NCBI GenBank assembly: GCA_964550025.1
Contig: CAZJYI010000044.1
Coordinates: 1 to 64,000, forward strand
Reading direction: 5' to 3'
Source of the DNA: CAZJYI01 sp964550025
GTDB lineage: Bacteria > Verrucomicrobiota > Kiritimatiellia > UBA8416 > CAYOBW01
Length of the DNA stretch: 64,000 nt
Shown here: positions 52,958 through 61,493 of the stretch, piece by piece
How positions within the stretch are numbered: position 1 is the first letter of the stretch
How the letters are laid out: every line of letters starts with the position of its first letter
Program-made: the position numbers and the translations under genes
The notes under the pieces: model-generated
Told to the model about the DNA's origin: nothing
The model's database searches: none
Seen by the model: only the letters and a program-made list of their open reading frames with translations

Positions 52958-53710
52958 ATGAAGAAGACGCACACCAGTCGCTCTGATCGCTATGCACGCG
53001 TCTTCGGCACTCCGGGGGAGCGTCCACGCCTGGACGCGGTCTTTCGCGCCGCCTGGCCGCTGCTGGTTGTAGCGGCGGGCGTGGGCTACCTGCTGCGGGC
53101 CCTGCTGCCAACGCCTCCACTCGACGTGCCGCAGGTGGGACTGCTTTTCCTGCTGCTTGCCATCGGCCTGGCCCTCGGCGCGCGATTCAGCCATTCCCGT
53201 CTCGCGGCGTTTGCCAAGGGGGCGAGAGGCGAGGAACGCGTGGCGCGCGAGCTCAGCCTCCTGCCGGCCGGACACACTGTCTATCACGGACTGTCGGGCG
53301 CCGGCGGCTCGACCATCGCCGCCGATACCGACTACGACCACATTGTCGTCGGCCCTACCGGGGTCTTTGTCATCGAGACCAAGAACTGGTCGGGATGCGT
53401 GAGCGTCAGAGACGGGCGCGTGCTTTGCAACGGACGCGAACCGAGCCGCCGTCCCATGGAACAGGTCAAGCATGCCGCCAACGCGCTGCGGGCGCGACTG
53501 CAGGCATCCTGCGACTACCGGGGACCGCTGCAACCCGTCGTGTGCTTTGCCGGCGATTCCCTCCCCGAGGGCCGCACGGGCGCGGCAGGCGTTATGCTCT
53601 GCAACGCGGCACGTCTGCACGACGTTGTCCGGTCGGAAGACCCGGGCGGCACGGTCCCGCCGGATACGGTCACGGCGGTGAACCGATTCCTTGAAGGCCT
53701 GGTTGATTGA
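52958..53710 (+). CDS. membrane-anchored NERD-domain protein
   Basis: The 250-residue protein has two hydrophobic helices at about residues 33-50 and 59-75. A NERD (nuclease-related) domain follows at about 88-200: KGARGEERVARELS, STIAADTDYDHIVVGPTGVFVIETKNWSG with the Asp and Glu-x-Lys of the nuclease fold, then RRPMEQVKHAANALR. NERD proteins are suspected nucleic-acid processing enzymes; the function is unproven. The ATG at 52958 has GGAGGGA upstream. Confidence 0.8.
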   Translation: MKKTHTSRSDRYARVFGTPGERPRLDAVFRAAWPLLVVAAGVGYLLRALLPTPPLDVPQVGLLFLLLAIGLALGARFSHSRLAAFAKGARGEERVARELSLLPAGHTVYHGLSGAGGSTIAADTDYDHIVVGPTGVFVIETKNWSGCVSVRDGRVLCNGREPSRRPMEQVKHAANALRARLQASCDYRGPLQPVVCFAGDSLPEGRTGAAGVMLCNAARLHDVVRSEDPGGTVPPDTVTAVNRFLEGLVD

Positions 53711-53752
53711 CCCCCGCGGTCGTGGTAGGTTGTCCCTCAGGAGTGCGAACGC

Positions 53753-54490
53753 ATGCACGAAATTCACAGGGAAGTCCTACTGCCGCTGCCACATGTGCTG
53801 GGTATCGACTTCAGCATCACGAACGAGATGCTGCTGTTGTGGCTGGCTGCCGCGACGACCTTCCTGGTCCTGACCCTGGCTTTTCGGCGCAGGCGACTCG
53901 TGGCCCATGGGTGGTTCGAGAACCTGTTCGAGGCCATGGCCGAGTTCGTGGCGCGAGACATAGCGGGCGAGAACATCGGGAAACAGGCGCGCGCCTGGTG
54001 CCCGTTCCTGCTCACGCTCTTCTTCTTCATCCTGTTCTCGAACCTGATGGGACTGCTTCCGCTTCCCGACCACGTGAAGGCCGTTACATCCAACTTCAGC
54101 GTTCCGGTTGGCCTGGCATTGATCGTCTTCGTGGTGACGCTGGGCATCAACCTGAAGCACCACGGAATACGGGGGTTTGCCGGCAAGTTCATGCCGTCGG
54201 GCGTGCCGAAGTGGGCCGCCGTCCTGGTCGTCCCCATCGAGATCATCAGTTGGCTGGCCAAGCCTCTTTCCCTGGCAATCCGTCTCTGCGCCAATATGAT
54301 TGCCGGTCATGCCTTGCTCTTTGCGTTCATTTTCCTGATGATGGAGGCTGCTTGGTTTTTGACCGCCCTGCCTTTTGCGGGTGCGGTCATTATGGGCGCG
54401 TTCGAGATATTCGTTTCTTTTATTCAGGCATTCGTGTTCACAATGCTCTCGGCCATGTATATCCGTGATGCATTGGAGCGGGCACACTGA
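53753..54490 (+). CDS. atpB: ATP synthase F0 subunit a
   Basis: The 245-residue membrane subunit forms the proton half-channels. The essential Arg177 is in SLAIRLCANMIAGH, and about five to six helices are seen. It heads an operon of F0 genes (a, c, b) and delta. The N-terminal hydrophilic stretch (about 20 residues) is short. Confidence 0.93.
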   Translation: MHEIHREVLLPLPHVLGIDFSITNEMLLLWLAAATTFLVLTLAFRRRRLVAHGWFENLFEAMAEFVARDIAGENIGKQARAWCPFLLTLFFFILFSNLMGLLPLPDHVKAVTSNFSVPVGLALIVFVVTLGINLKHHGIRGFAGKFMPSGVPKWAAVLVVPIEIISWLAKPLSLAIRLCANMIAGHALLFAFIFLMMEAAWFLTALPFAGAVIMGAFEIFVSFIQAFVFTMLSAMYIRDALERAH

Positions 54491-54553
54491 CGACCGGCGT
54501 GAACACGTGCCGCGAGGGTTCTGGACGGTGATGCGACAAGCGGGGGTACGACG

Positions 54554-54847
54554 ATGACACCTGAAGGTCTGGCTTGGATCAGTGCAGGGCTGGCAATCGG
54601 CCTGGCGGCGGCGGGAACCGGTATCGCAATCGGCATGCTCGCCTCGAAGAGCGTCGAGGCAGCGGCACGGCAACCGGAGATCAGCGCGACCATCCAGCGT
54701 ATGATGATCGTGGCCATCGCGTTCATCGAAGCCCTGTGCCTGTACGCGCTTGTGATCGCGTTCATGCTGGTCGCAAAAGGCGGCAAATCGGAGTCCGAAG
54801 CAGATGCACACGGCCCGCCGAAAGAAGCGGCCACAACAGTGGATTGA
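54554..54847 (+). CDS. atpE: ATP synthase F0 subunit c
   Basis: The 97-residue proteolipid is a helical hairpin with the loop ARQPE (residues 38-42) and ion-binding Glu59 in FIEALCLYALV. The Gln and Ser/Thr ligands that mark sodium-binding rings are absent (Ile in the first helix, Ala-Leu after the Glu), so a proton ring is expected. An unusual hydrophilic tail of about 20 residues (SESEADAHGPPKEAATTVD) follows the second helix. Confidence 0.93.
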   Translation: MTPEGLAWISAGLAIGLAAAGTGIAIGMLASKSVEAAARQPEISATIQRMMIVAIAFIEALCLYALVIAFMLVAKGGKSESEADAHGPPKEAATTVD

Positions 54848-54864
54848 CCCGAGGGAGGCTCGTC

Positions 54865-55368
54865 ATGGGGCCGTTGACTTTTGATCCTGCCCTGACGCTG
54901 TGCACGGTCATCACCTTTGCCGGTCTCTTTCTGCTCCTGGCGCGCTTCACTTTCAAGCCGCTGCGAAAGGTGCTGGACGAGCGCGAGGAGCGCATCCAGG
55001 GATCGCTCGAGGAGGCCAGGACGGCGCGCGAAGAAGCGCAGCGCATCATGGAAGAGAATGCCAGGCGGCTGGACGAGGCCCGCGAAGAGACCCGCCGCAT
55101 CGTCGCCGAAGGGCACAGAATCGTCGCGGATATGAAGCGCGAGGCCGAAGAACGCGCGAAGGAAGAGGCCGCGCTGGCCGTGAAGCAGGCGCGCGCCGAG
55201 ATCGACCGCGAGCTGCAGAAGAGCCTCAATGAGCTGAAAGGGACCGTTGCCGGCCTCTCGGTACGGATCTCACGCCAGATCATCCGCGGCAGTCTTGACG
55301 AGAAGCGGCACGAGGAGCTGGCCGAGGATTTCATCGAACGCCTGAAAAAGACCCATGCCGTCAAGTAA
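54865..55368 (+). CDS. atpF: ATP synthase F0 subunit b
   Basis: The 167-residue peripheral stalk subunit has one membrane helix (about 10-28), then a long charged coiled coil (EERIQGSLEEARTAREEAQR onward). GAGGGAGG lies before the ATG. It overlaps the delta gene by 14 bases. Confidence 0.92.
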   Translation: MGPLTFDPALTLCTVITFAGLFLLLARFTFKPLRKVLDEREERIQGSLEEARTAREEAQRIMEENARRLDEAREETRRIVAEGHRIVADMKREAEERAKEEAALAVKQARAEIDRELQKSLNELKGTVAGLSVRISRQIIRGSLDEKRHEELAEDFIERLKKTHAVK

Positions 55369-55966
55369 CGTCGACATCAAGGCCTACGCCGACGCCCTTC
55401 TGTCCCTGGCCGCCGCCGCCGGCATCATGGACTCTATTGAGCGGGAGCTCGCGGCCGCCGTCGAGCTCTTCGACGGCAATGGCGCCCTAGGCAGCTTCGT
55501 GAACCATCCCCGTATCCGGCTGGAGGGAAGGAGCCGCGGGCTCGACGAACTGCTGGATGATGAAGTCCCCCCGGCACTACGCCACTTCTTCCTGATTCTT
55601 CTGGAAGACGGCGCCTTGCAGCATCTGCGCCGCATCGCCGATGCGTGCTACGCAGAACTGGCGGAAAGGCGTCGGCGCGCGTCGGGGGAACTCGTGACGG
55701 CCACGGAGCTCGCGCCGGAGCACGTGGCGCAGATCGAGGCGGAAACGGGCCGCATCCTGGGCAAGACCGTACACTTGCGTGTCCGCGTCGACCCGCAACT
55801 CGTCGGCGGTCTCGCCGTGCACGTCGGAGACTTCATCTTCGACGGCAGCATTGAAAACCAGCTCGAATCCATCCGCCGGGCCATGCTGACCGAGCCCTCA
55901 GCCGAGTCCGAGGAGGACGGCAAGGAGGCTGTCGGAATCCACACACACCCTACCCCCGTCACTTGA
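55355..55966 (+). CDS. atpH: ATP synthase F1 subunit delta
   Basis: A 203-residue OSCP/delta protein: helical N-terminal domain (KAYADALLSLAAAAG), and the C-terminal signature DPQLVGGLAVHVGDFIFDGSIENQL. It links F1 to the stalk. A charged tail of about 20 residues extends past the usual end. The F1 core genes do not follow; the next gene is on the other strand and overlaps its end by 8 bases. Confidence 0.88.
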   Translation: MPSSNVDIKAYADALLSLAAAAGIMDSIERELAAAVELFDGNGALGSFVNHPRIRLEGRSRGLDELLDDEVPPALRHFFLILLEDGALQHLRRIADACYAELAERRRRASGELVTATELAPEHVAQIEAETGRILGKTVHLRVRVDPQLVGGLAVHVGDFIFDGSIENQLESIRRAMLTEPSAESEEDGKEAVGIHTHPTPVT

Positions 55967-56972
55967 AGTAGAGCTGCAAGTCGATCAGCATTTGCGCGAC
56001 GGCCTCGTAGCCCATGTCGGAGACGGACGATTCGAACTTGTACGAGCCGATCTTCACTGCGTCCTTGAGCCACGGGACGCTGATCTTGGCACGGGCAAAT
56101 TCGGCATACGTCACGAAGACGGGATCCCCGCCCATCATCCGGGTCTGCCAGCTCAACCCGCGCCGACTTACGACGAGGGCGTTCTTCGCGCTGCCAAGCA
56201 GCGTCGTATCCAGAACGGCGAAAACATCGTCCCCGGCCGGTATGCTGCAGGCCTTCACGGCGTTCATCCTGATCGCGTCCGGAATGTCGGGCCGCACGTG
56301 CAGGTCCTGATTTGAGTACAGAAGCAGGAGGAACTGGATATGGGCGTCATCGCATTCCTCAAGGGCGAAATCCGCACCCCTCTCGCGCACTCGGGCAGCG
56401 GCTTCCCCTTCCACGCCCGGCGCCGTCAGGCTGTAGATCCCCGTCTCCGTGCTGGGGCATTCGTAGGACGGCCCCTTGATGCCGTGTCGCTCCAGATAGG
56501 CCTTGAGGGTCGCGCCTAACTCCGTCGGCACGGGATCTCCGCGGACCTCCCGGCCGCTCCCCGCATCTTTGATCCAGGGCTGCCAGGCCACGCGATCCTG
56601 CAGAGTCTCGCCGCCCAGTGTGTAGCGGTGTCCGGCCTCGGCGCTGAAACTCAAAACACCGGGTTCCGGGCTCACGTCGAGCCGCCGCCATGGGGTGATG
56701 GGAAATGTCCGCAGGAGGTAGCAGAACTTCAAAGTTGCCGTGTGAGGACCGGGCAGGACATCGAGCCCGTAGTAGAAGGTAGGCGCCTTGCGCCCGTCTA
56801 TGTCCTGTATCACGATGGAGGACATGCCGAGATTCTTGAGCTGGGCGACCTCGCCGGGGCTACGTGCCGGGCCGTCATAGAACTGGGTCGTCGAGCCGGG
56901 CATCGCGCAGCCACCGGAGAACAGGACTGCGCCCAAGCCCACAGCCAGTAGGATGAGAACATGCTTCTTCAT
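55959..56972 (-). CDS. lipoprotein of unknown function
   Basis: A lipoprotein signal (AVLFSGGC, Cys22) begins this 337-residue protein. The body contains IQDIDGRKAPTFYYGLDVLPGPHTATLKFCY, which resembles the PEGA-like or carrier-type beta domain found in many envelope lipoproteins, and VSPEPGVLSFSAEAGHRYTLGG. The C-terminal half is not recognised. It converges with the ATP synthase delta gene. Confidence 0.65.
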   Translation of the reverse strand: MKKHVLILLAVGLGAVLFSGGCAMPGSTTQFYDGPARSPGEVAQLKNLGMSSIVIQDIDGRKAPTFYYGLDVLPGPHTATLKFCYLLRTFPITPWRRLDVSPEPGVLSFSAEAGHRYTLGGETLQDRVAWQPWIKDAGSGREVRGDPVPTELGATLKAYLERHGIKGPSYECPSTETGIYSLTAPGVEGEAAARVRERGADFALEECDDAHIQFLLLLYSNQDLHVRPDIPDAIRMNAVKACSIPAGDDVFAVLDTTLLGSAKNALVVSRRGLSWQTRMMGGDPVFVTYAEFARAKISVPWLKDAVKIGSYKFESSVSDMGYEAVAQMLIDLQLYFK

Positions 56973-57291
56973 CGTAGTTTGCTACCTCTCACTTGGTCAC
57001 CATTCAGCCGTCGGCAACCCCCAACAGGCGCCCTGCTTTCACCGGCTCCTGGAGACCAATCTTGTTGTGCTGCTCCGAATCCCGGGTCTTCCAGGGAATC
57101 ATAGGTGAGACCCGGAGTTAGGGTCAAGATCTTTGCAGGGACCATCGCGAACGTACCGGTCAAGAGCGCTTTTTGTCCGTCAAAAGTCTTGCTTTTGGAC
57201 GCTTCTTGAGCATAATAGGCGCGAATATCCGGCGTGAGCTTTCACCCGGGGGAGCTTCAAACAGCGCGATGCACTACGGAGGAGGTGCCAG
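56973..57291. other. intergenic stretch before the HU gene
   Basis: No gene is seen. Near its end GTCAAAAGTCTTGCTTTTGGAC (57178-57199) can form a small hairpin. It overlaps the candidate HU promoter. Confidence 0.45.
57189..57216 (+). promoter_or_regulatory. candidate promoter of the HU-like gene
   Basis: TTGCTT and CATAAT are separated by 16 bases. The -10 box is good and the -35 weak. Confidence 0.35.
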
Positions 57292-57564
57292 ATGACGAAA
57301 AGCCAGACTTTGACCTATTTGGCAGACAAGACGGATTTGAGCAAGGCACAGGTGGGGCAGCTTCTCGAAGAGCTCGCCAGCCTGGCCTACGTGGAAGCGA
57401 AGAACGGCTTCATGATCCCCGGAATCGGGAAGCTGGTCCTCGTGAACCGCAAAGAACGCATGGGCCGCAATCCCGCCACGGGCGAGCCGATCCTCATCCC
57501 GGCCAAAACCGTGGTCAAGTTCCGCGTCGCCAAGGCCTGCAAGGAGGCAGTCCTGTCGGCATAG
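57292..57564 (+). CDS. HU/IHF-family DNA-binding protein
   Basis: A 90-residue histone-like protein that bends or packs DNA. Helical start (TLTYLADKTDLSKAQVGQLLEEL), a beta arm segment with GFMIPGIGKLVLVNRKERMGRNPATGEPI matching the HU arm (GRNP), and KTVVKFRVAKACKEAV at the end. GGAGG lies before the ATG, and a strong terminator follows, so it is transcribed alone. Confidence 0.92.
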   Translation: MTKSQTLTYLADKTDLSKAQVGQLLEELASLAYVEAKNGFMIPGIGKLVLVNRKERMGRNPATGEPILIPAKTVVKFRVAKACKEAVLSA

Positions 57565-57591
57565 CGGTTCATCTGCACTATTGAATCATGG

Positions 57592-57638
57592 ACGGGGGAT
57601 GTCATGGGGCGTGACATAGCCTGACATCCCCCGTTTTC
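57592..57638 (+). terminator. rho-independent terminator after the HU-like gene
   Basis: ACGGGGGATGTCA (57592-57604) pairs perfectly with TGACATCCCCCGT (57622-57634) around a 17-base loop, followed by TTTCTG. Confidence 0.85.
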
Positions 57639-57673
57639 TGTCTCGTACGGGGGGGCAAGAAAACAAGGACACT

Positions 57674-59911
57674 ATGATGTTACGAATGCTCATGCTGCTG
57701 CCGGCTTTCTGCGCGCTGGGACACGCCGCTTCCAAGCCGGCAACGCGCCCCCCCCTCTGCCCCGAACCGCACTACGCGGACATCGCACAGCGCGTGGCCG
57801 AAGTGCTCCCCGAAGAACACCTCTCCCACGACCGACTGGACGATGGAATCGCCAACCGGGCCTGGACCAACTACCTCGCCTCCCTCGACTACGACCGTGT
57901 CTACTTCCTGAAGGAAGACATCGACCGTTTCCGGCAGCAAGCGGCTCTGCTTGACGACCGGCTCGAAGCCGGGAACATACAGTTTGCCTACGACGTCTAC
58001 GAACAGCTCAAGGTTCGCGTGCGCGACCGTTGCGACTTCGTGGACCGGGTCCTGGCGCAGGGGTTCGACCTCGGCAAGGACGAGACCTACCGCTGGAAAC
58101 GCAAAGATGCGCCGTGGGTGCGCGACCGCGCCGAGTGGAATGAGCTGTGGCGAAAACGCGTGAAGAACGAATACGTAGCCCGCCACATCTCGAAGGAGAT
58201 GGACGAAGAGGAGGGAACGGTGGAAGCGCCGCCGGACATAGCGCCGGACGAGGACGCAGGGCTGGAGCCGGCCGAGGCCATCAGCCAGGGATACCGGCGT
58301 TTTCTGACAATCCTCGAGGACAACGATGCGGAGTTCGTGCTCGAAAAGTACCTGTCATCGTTCGCCCTGGCCTATGATCCGCACTCCTCCTACATGTCGC
58401 CCTCGACCGTTGCCGATTTCGGCATCGAGATGGGGCTGTCGCTGGTAGGCATCGGCGCCTTGCTCCGGCCGGAAGACGGCGCGGCCAAGATTGTCCGCCT
58501 CATCCCCGGCGGCCCCGCGGACCGTGACAAGCGGGACATCCGGCTGCGACCGGGCGACCGCATCGTGGCCGTGGCGCAGGGCGACGCGCCCCCCGTCAGC
58601 ATTCTGCATCTGCCGCTGACCAAGGCCGTCAAGCTCATTCGCGGGGAGAAGGGGACTACAGTCGTTCTCACGGTGATTCCCGCATCCGACCCGACCGGCG
58701 CCAAACGCAGGAAGGTCTCCCTTGTCCGCGACGAGGTGAAGCTCGAAGAACAGGCGGCCAAGGCGGATGTGCTGAAGATCGACGATGAAGACGGCGTGTC
58801 GCGAACCGTCGGCGTCATCGACCTCCCGGCGTTCTACGTGGACCTGGACGCCGAGTCCGAATACGCCGCGGACTTCCGCAGCTCCACACGCGATGTGGAC
58901 CGGTTGCTGCGTCAATTGAAGCGCAAGAAGGTGGAGGGGATCATCCTGGACCTGCGCAACAACGGCGGCGGATCGCTGCCGGAGTCCGTCAGCATGACCG
59001 GCCTCTTCATCGAGGAAGGACCCGTGGTACAGGTCAAGGAACGCTTCGGCATCACGCGCCTGAGGGACGAAGAGCCGTACATCGCATACAACGGTCCGTT
59101 GGTTGTCCTCGTCAATCGTTTGAGCGCATCGGCTTCGGAGATCCTGGCGGGAGCCTTGCAGGACTACGGACGGGCCATCGTTGTCGGCGACTCCAAGACA
59201 CACGGCAAGGGCACCGTGCAGTCCGTAACGAAACTCGGCTCGGACCTCCGCTTCGGCTCCCTGAAAGTCACCGGGTGGATTTTCTACCGCGTCACGGGCG
59301 GATCGACGCAACTCAAAGGAATCACCCCCGACATCGTGATTCCGTCAGCGTTCGACTACATGGAATTCGGCGAGGACCATCTCCCGCACGCCCTGCCCTG
59401 GAGCCAGGTCAGACAGACGCGTTTCGACGCTACGGGCCATACCGACAACGCGATCCCTCGACTCCGACGCCTGTCGGAAAACAGGCGTGAGAAGGGAACG
59501 CAGTTTGCGGCCTACACGCAGTTGCTGAAGCGGATAGAGGAGATGAACGAGCGGAAGGAGCTCCCCTTGGACCTCACGTCGCGCCGGGCGCTCGCGGCAT
59601 CCGAGAAGGAACTCACCGAACTGCAGGAAGACCTGCTCGACGAGACATCGTTCGATTCGGAAGATGAAGAACGCAAGAACGACCCCGTACTGGACGAGAC
59701 TGCACGGATCCTGCTCGATCACATCGACGCACTGAAAGCCCTTCCCGCTCCCGGAGCCGTTCAGCCGCCGGCGAAAGCCCGGCCGGCCCCGGATGGCAAG
59801 GCGCGGGCTGCGCTCCTGCTGCGAAACGCATGGTCGCTCTTTCCCTTCTGCGTGGCCGTCATCATCGTGACTGTGCCGGTGTGGGTCTTCCGTCGAAGGA
59901 ACACACCATGA
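57674..59911 (+). CDS. prc: C-terminal processing (tail-specific) protease, Prc type
   Basis: The 745-residue S41 protease has a signal peptide (to about HAAS), the N-terminal TSP domain (SHDRLDDGIANRAWTNYLASLDYDRVYFL), a PDZ domain (about 255-335, with GLSLVGIGALLR) and the protease core (DLRNNGGGSLPESV; Ser about 486 in NRLSASASEI; Lys about 511 in HGKGTVQSV). A DUF3340-like helical part and, unusually, a C-terminal membrane helix (FPFCVAVIIVTVPVWVF) close the protein. It trims or destroys periplasmic proteins. AAGGA precedes the ATG. Its stop overlaps dapF (ATGA). Confidence 0.9.
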   Translation: MMLRMLMLLPAFCALGHAASKPATRPPLCPEPHYADIAQRVAEVLPEEHLSHDRLDDGIANRAWTNYLASLDYDRVYFLKEDIDRFRQQAALLDDRLEAGNIQFAYDVYEQLKVRVRDRCDFVDRVLAQGFDLGKDETYRWKRKDAPWVRDRAEWNELWRKRVKNEYVARHISKEMDEEEGTVEAPPDIAPDEDAGLEPAEAISQGYRRFLTILEDNDAEFVLEKYLSSFALAYDPHSSYMSPSTVADFGIEMGLSLVGIGALLRPEDGAAKIVRLIPGGPADRDKRDIRLRPGDRIVAVAQGDAPPVSILHLPLTKAVKLIRGEKGTTVVLTVIPASDPTGAKRRKVSLVRDEVKLEEQAAKADVLKIDDEDGVSRTVGVIDLPAFYVDLDAESEYAADFRSSTRDVDRLLRQLKRKKVEGIILDLRNNGGGSLPESVSMTGLFIEEGPVVQVKERFGITRLRDEEPYIAYNGPLVVLVNRLSASASEILAGALQDYGRAIVVGDSKTHGKGTVQSVTKLGSDLRFGSLKVTGWIFYRVTGGSTQLKGITPDIVIPSAFDYMEFGEDHLPHALPWSQVRQTRFDATGHTDNAIPRLRRLSENRREKGTQFAAYTQLLKRIEEMNERKELPLDLTSRRALAASEKELTELQEDLLDETSFDSEDEERKNDPVLDETARILLDHIDALKALPAPGAVQPPAKARPAPDGKARAALLLRNAWSLFPFCVAVIIVTVPVWVFRRRNTP

Positions 59912-60723
59912 GGCTGCCGTTCTGGAAGATGCACGGCGCCGGAAACGACTTCATCCTCGCTGACAATCGTGAAGGGACCTTCCCCGCGGGCGACACCGCC
60001 TGGGTGTCGGATGCCTGCCGCCGCCGAACCGGTGTCGGGTCCGACGGCCTCGTCCTTATCGAGACCTCCACGGAGGCCGATTTCCGCATGCGCTTTCTCA
60101 ATCCCGACGGAAGGGAAGTGGAGATGTGCGGCAACGCCGCCCGCTGCGTAGCCCGCCTCGCGCGCGACATCGGCGCGGCTCCCGACGCGATGGCGATTCA
60201 GACCATGGCGGGGCGGCTTTCGGCGACGGTGTTGACGGGAGCACACGTGCGCATCGGCATGACGGATCCCACGGACTGGACCGTGCGGGCGGAGCTCGAT
60301 GTCTGTGACCAGCACCTCGGCTTCACCAAGGTCAACACCGGCGTCCCGCACGTCGTCGTCCAGGTCCCGGACGTCGACGCCGTGGATATTGTCCGCCTCG
60401 GGCGGGCCATCCGACACCATCCCGCGTTTGCCCCTGACGGCACGAACGCCAATTTCGTGCAGGTTGACGAACAGGAAGGGATCCGCGTCCGCACGTACGA
60501 ACGCGGCGTGGAGGCCGAAACGCTTGCCTGCGGGACGGGCGTCACCGCGGTTGCCCTGGTACTCGACCGTCTGGGAATTGCGGAGTCCCCGGTCGACATG
60601 CAGGTCGCCGGCGGCGACACGCTCACGGTCTCCTTCACCGGCCACGGCGACGATGCCCGTGAGGTGCAGCTCGAGGGACCGGTAGCGTATGTCTTCCGCG
60701 GGGAACTGGAGTACGGCGAATGA
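59908..60723 (+). CDS. dapF: diaminopimelate epimerase
   Basis: Interconverts LL- and meso-diaminopimelate for lysine and peptidoglycan. Both catalytic Cys residues are seen: Cys74 in EMCGNAARC and Cys208 in LACGTG. KMHGAGNDFI and DGTNANFV are also typical. The 271 residues are normal length. The start ATG overlaps the protease stop, and its stop overlaps the nuclease start, so all three are translationally coupled. Confidence 0.95.
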   Translation: MRLPFWKMHGAGNDFILADNREGTFPAGDTAWVSDACRRRTGVGSDGLVLIETSTEADFRMRFLNPDGREVEMCGNAARCVARLARDIGAAPDAMAIQTMAGRLSATVLTGAHVRIGMTDPTDWTVRAELDVCDQHLGFTKVNTGVPHVVVQVPDVDAVDIVRLGRAIRHHPAFAPDGTNANFVQVDEQEGIRVRTYERGVEAETLACGTGVTAVALVLDRLGIAESPVDMQVAGGDTLTVSFTGHGDDAREVQLEGPVAYVFRGELEYGE

Positions 60724-61493
60724 GAATCGCCACGTTCAACGCCAACTCCGTTCGAGCGCGGCTTCCGCTCGTTCTCGACTGGCTGCGGGCGCACGAGCCG
60801 GACGTGCTGTGCATCCAGGAGACCAAGGTACGCGACGCGGAGTTTCCGGCCGAGCCCTTCGTCGAGGCGGGCTACAACGTTGCTTTCAGGGGAGAGAAGT
60901 CCTACAACGGCGTGGCCCTCGTATCCAGGGAGAAACCGCGAAAAACAGATTTCGGCTTCGATGACGGGGGACCGTGCGATGACACGCGCCTGCTGTACGC
61001 GCGGCTCGGACCGCTTCACATCGTCAACACGTATGTTCCGCAGGGGCGTGAGATCGACCACGAGATGTACCGCTACAAGATCGAGTGGCTGGCGAGACTC
61101 AAGGCGTATTTCGGGCGTCGCTTCTCGACGCGCATGAAGGTGCTCTGGCTGGGCGACCTCAACGTGGCGCCCGAAGCCATGGACATTCACAATGCCGAAA
61201 AGCAGACCCATCACGTCTGCTATCACGTCGACGTGCGCCGCGCTTTCGCCGACACCGTGGCCTGGGGCTTTGTCGACGTGTTCCGCAAGCACCACCCCGA
61301 GCCCGGACACTACACCTTCTTCGACTACCGCGTCATCAACGCCGCCAAGCGCAACATGGGGTGGCGCATCGACCACCTGCTGGCCACGCCGTCGCTGGCC
61401 AGGCGTTGCCGCGACTGTTGGATCGACCTGGAGCCGCGGCTCAAGCCGAGGCCGTCAGACCACACCTACCTGGTCGCCGACTTCGACCTCTAG
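60720..61493 (+). CDS. xthA: exodeoxyribonuclease III
   Basis: A 257-residue AP endonuclease/3'-exonuclease for base-excision repair. The catalytic residues appear in TFNANSVRARL, CIQETKV (Glu), GDLNVAPEAMDI (Asp/Asn), GWRIDHLLA (Asp) and KPRPSDHTYL (final Asp-His). It starts in the dapF stop (ATGA). Its stop shares CTAG with the convergent rhamnulokinase stop. Confidence 0.94.
   Translation: MRIATFNANSVRARLPLVLDWLRAHEPDVLCIQETKVRDAEFPAEPFVEAGYNVAFRGEKSYNGVALVSREKPRKTDFGFDDGGPCDDTRLLYARLGPLHIVNTYVPQGREIDHEMYRYKIEWLARLKAYFGRRFSTRMKVLWLGDLNVAPEAMDIHNAEKQTHHVCYHVDVRRAFADTVAWGFVDVFRKHHPEPGHYTFFDYRVINAAKRNMGWRIDHLLATPSLARRCRDCWIDLEPRLKPRPSDHTYLVADFDL

Noticed and set aside
54554..54847. Sodium-type c-ring
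   Set aside because: The Gln in helix 1 and the Ser/Thr after the key Glu are missing, so a proton ring is more likely.
57178..57199. Terminator before the HU gene
   Set aside because: The hairpin is short, has a bulge, and lacks a following U run; it overlaps the likely promoter.
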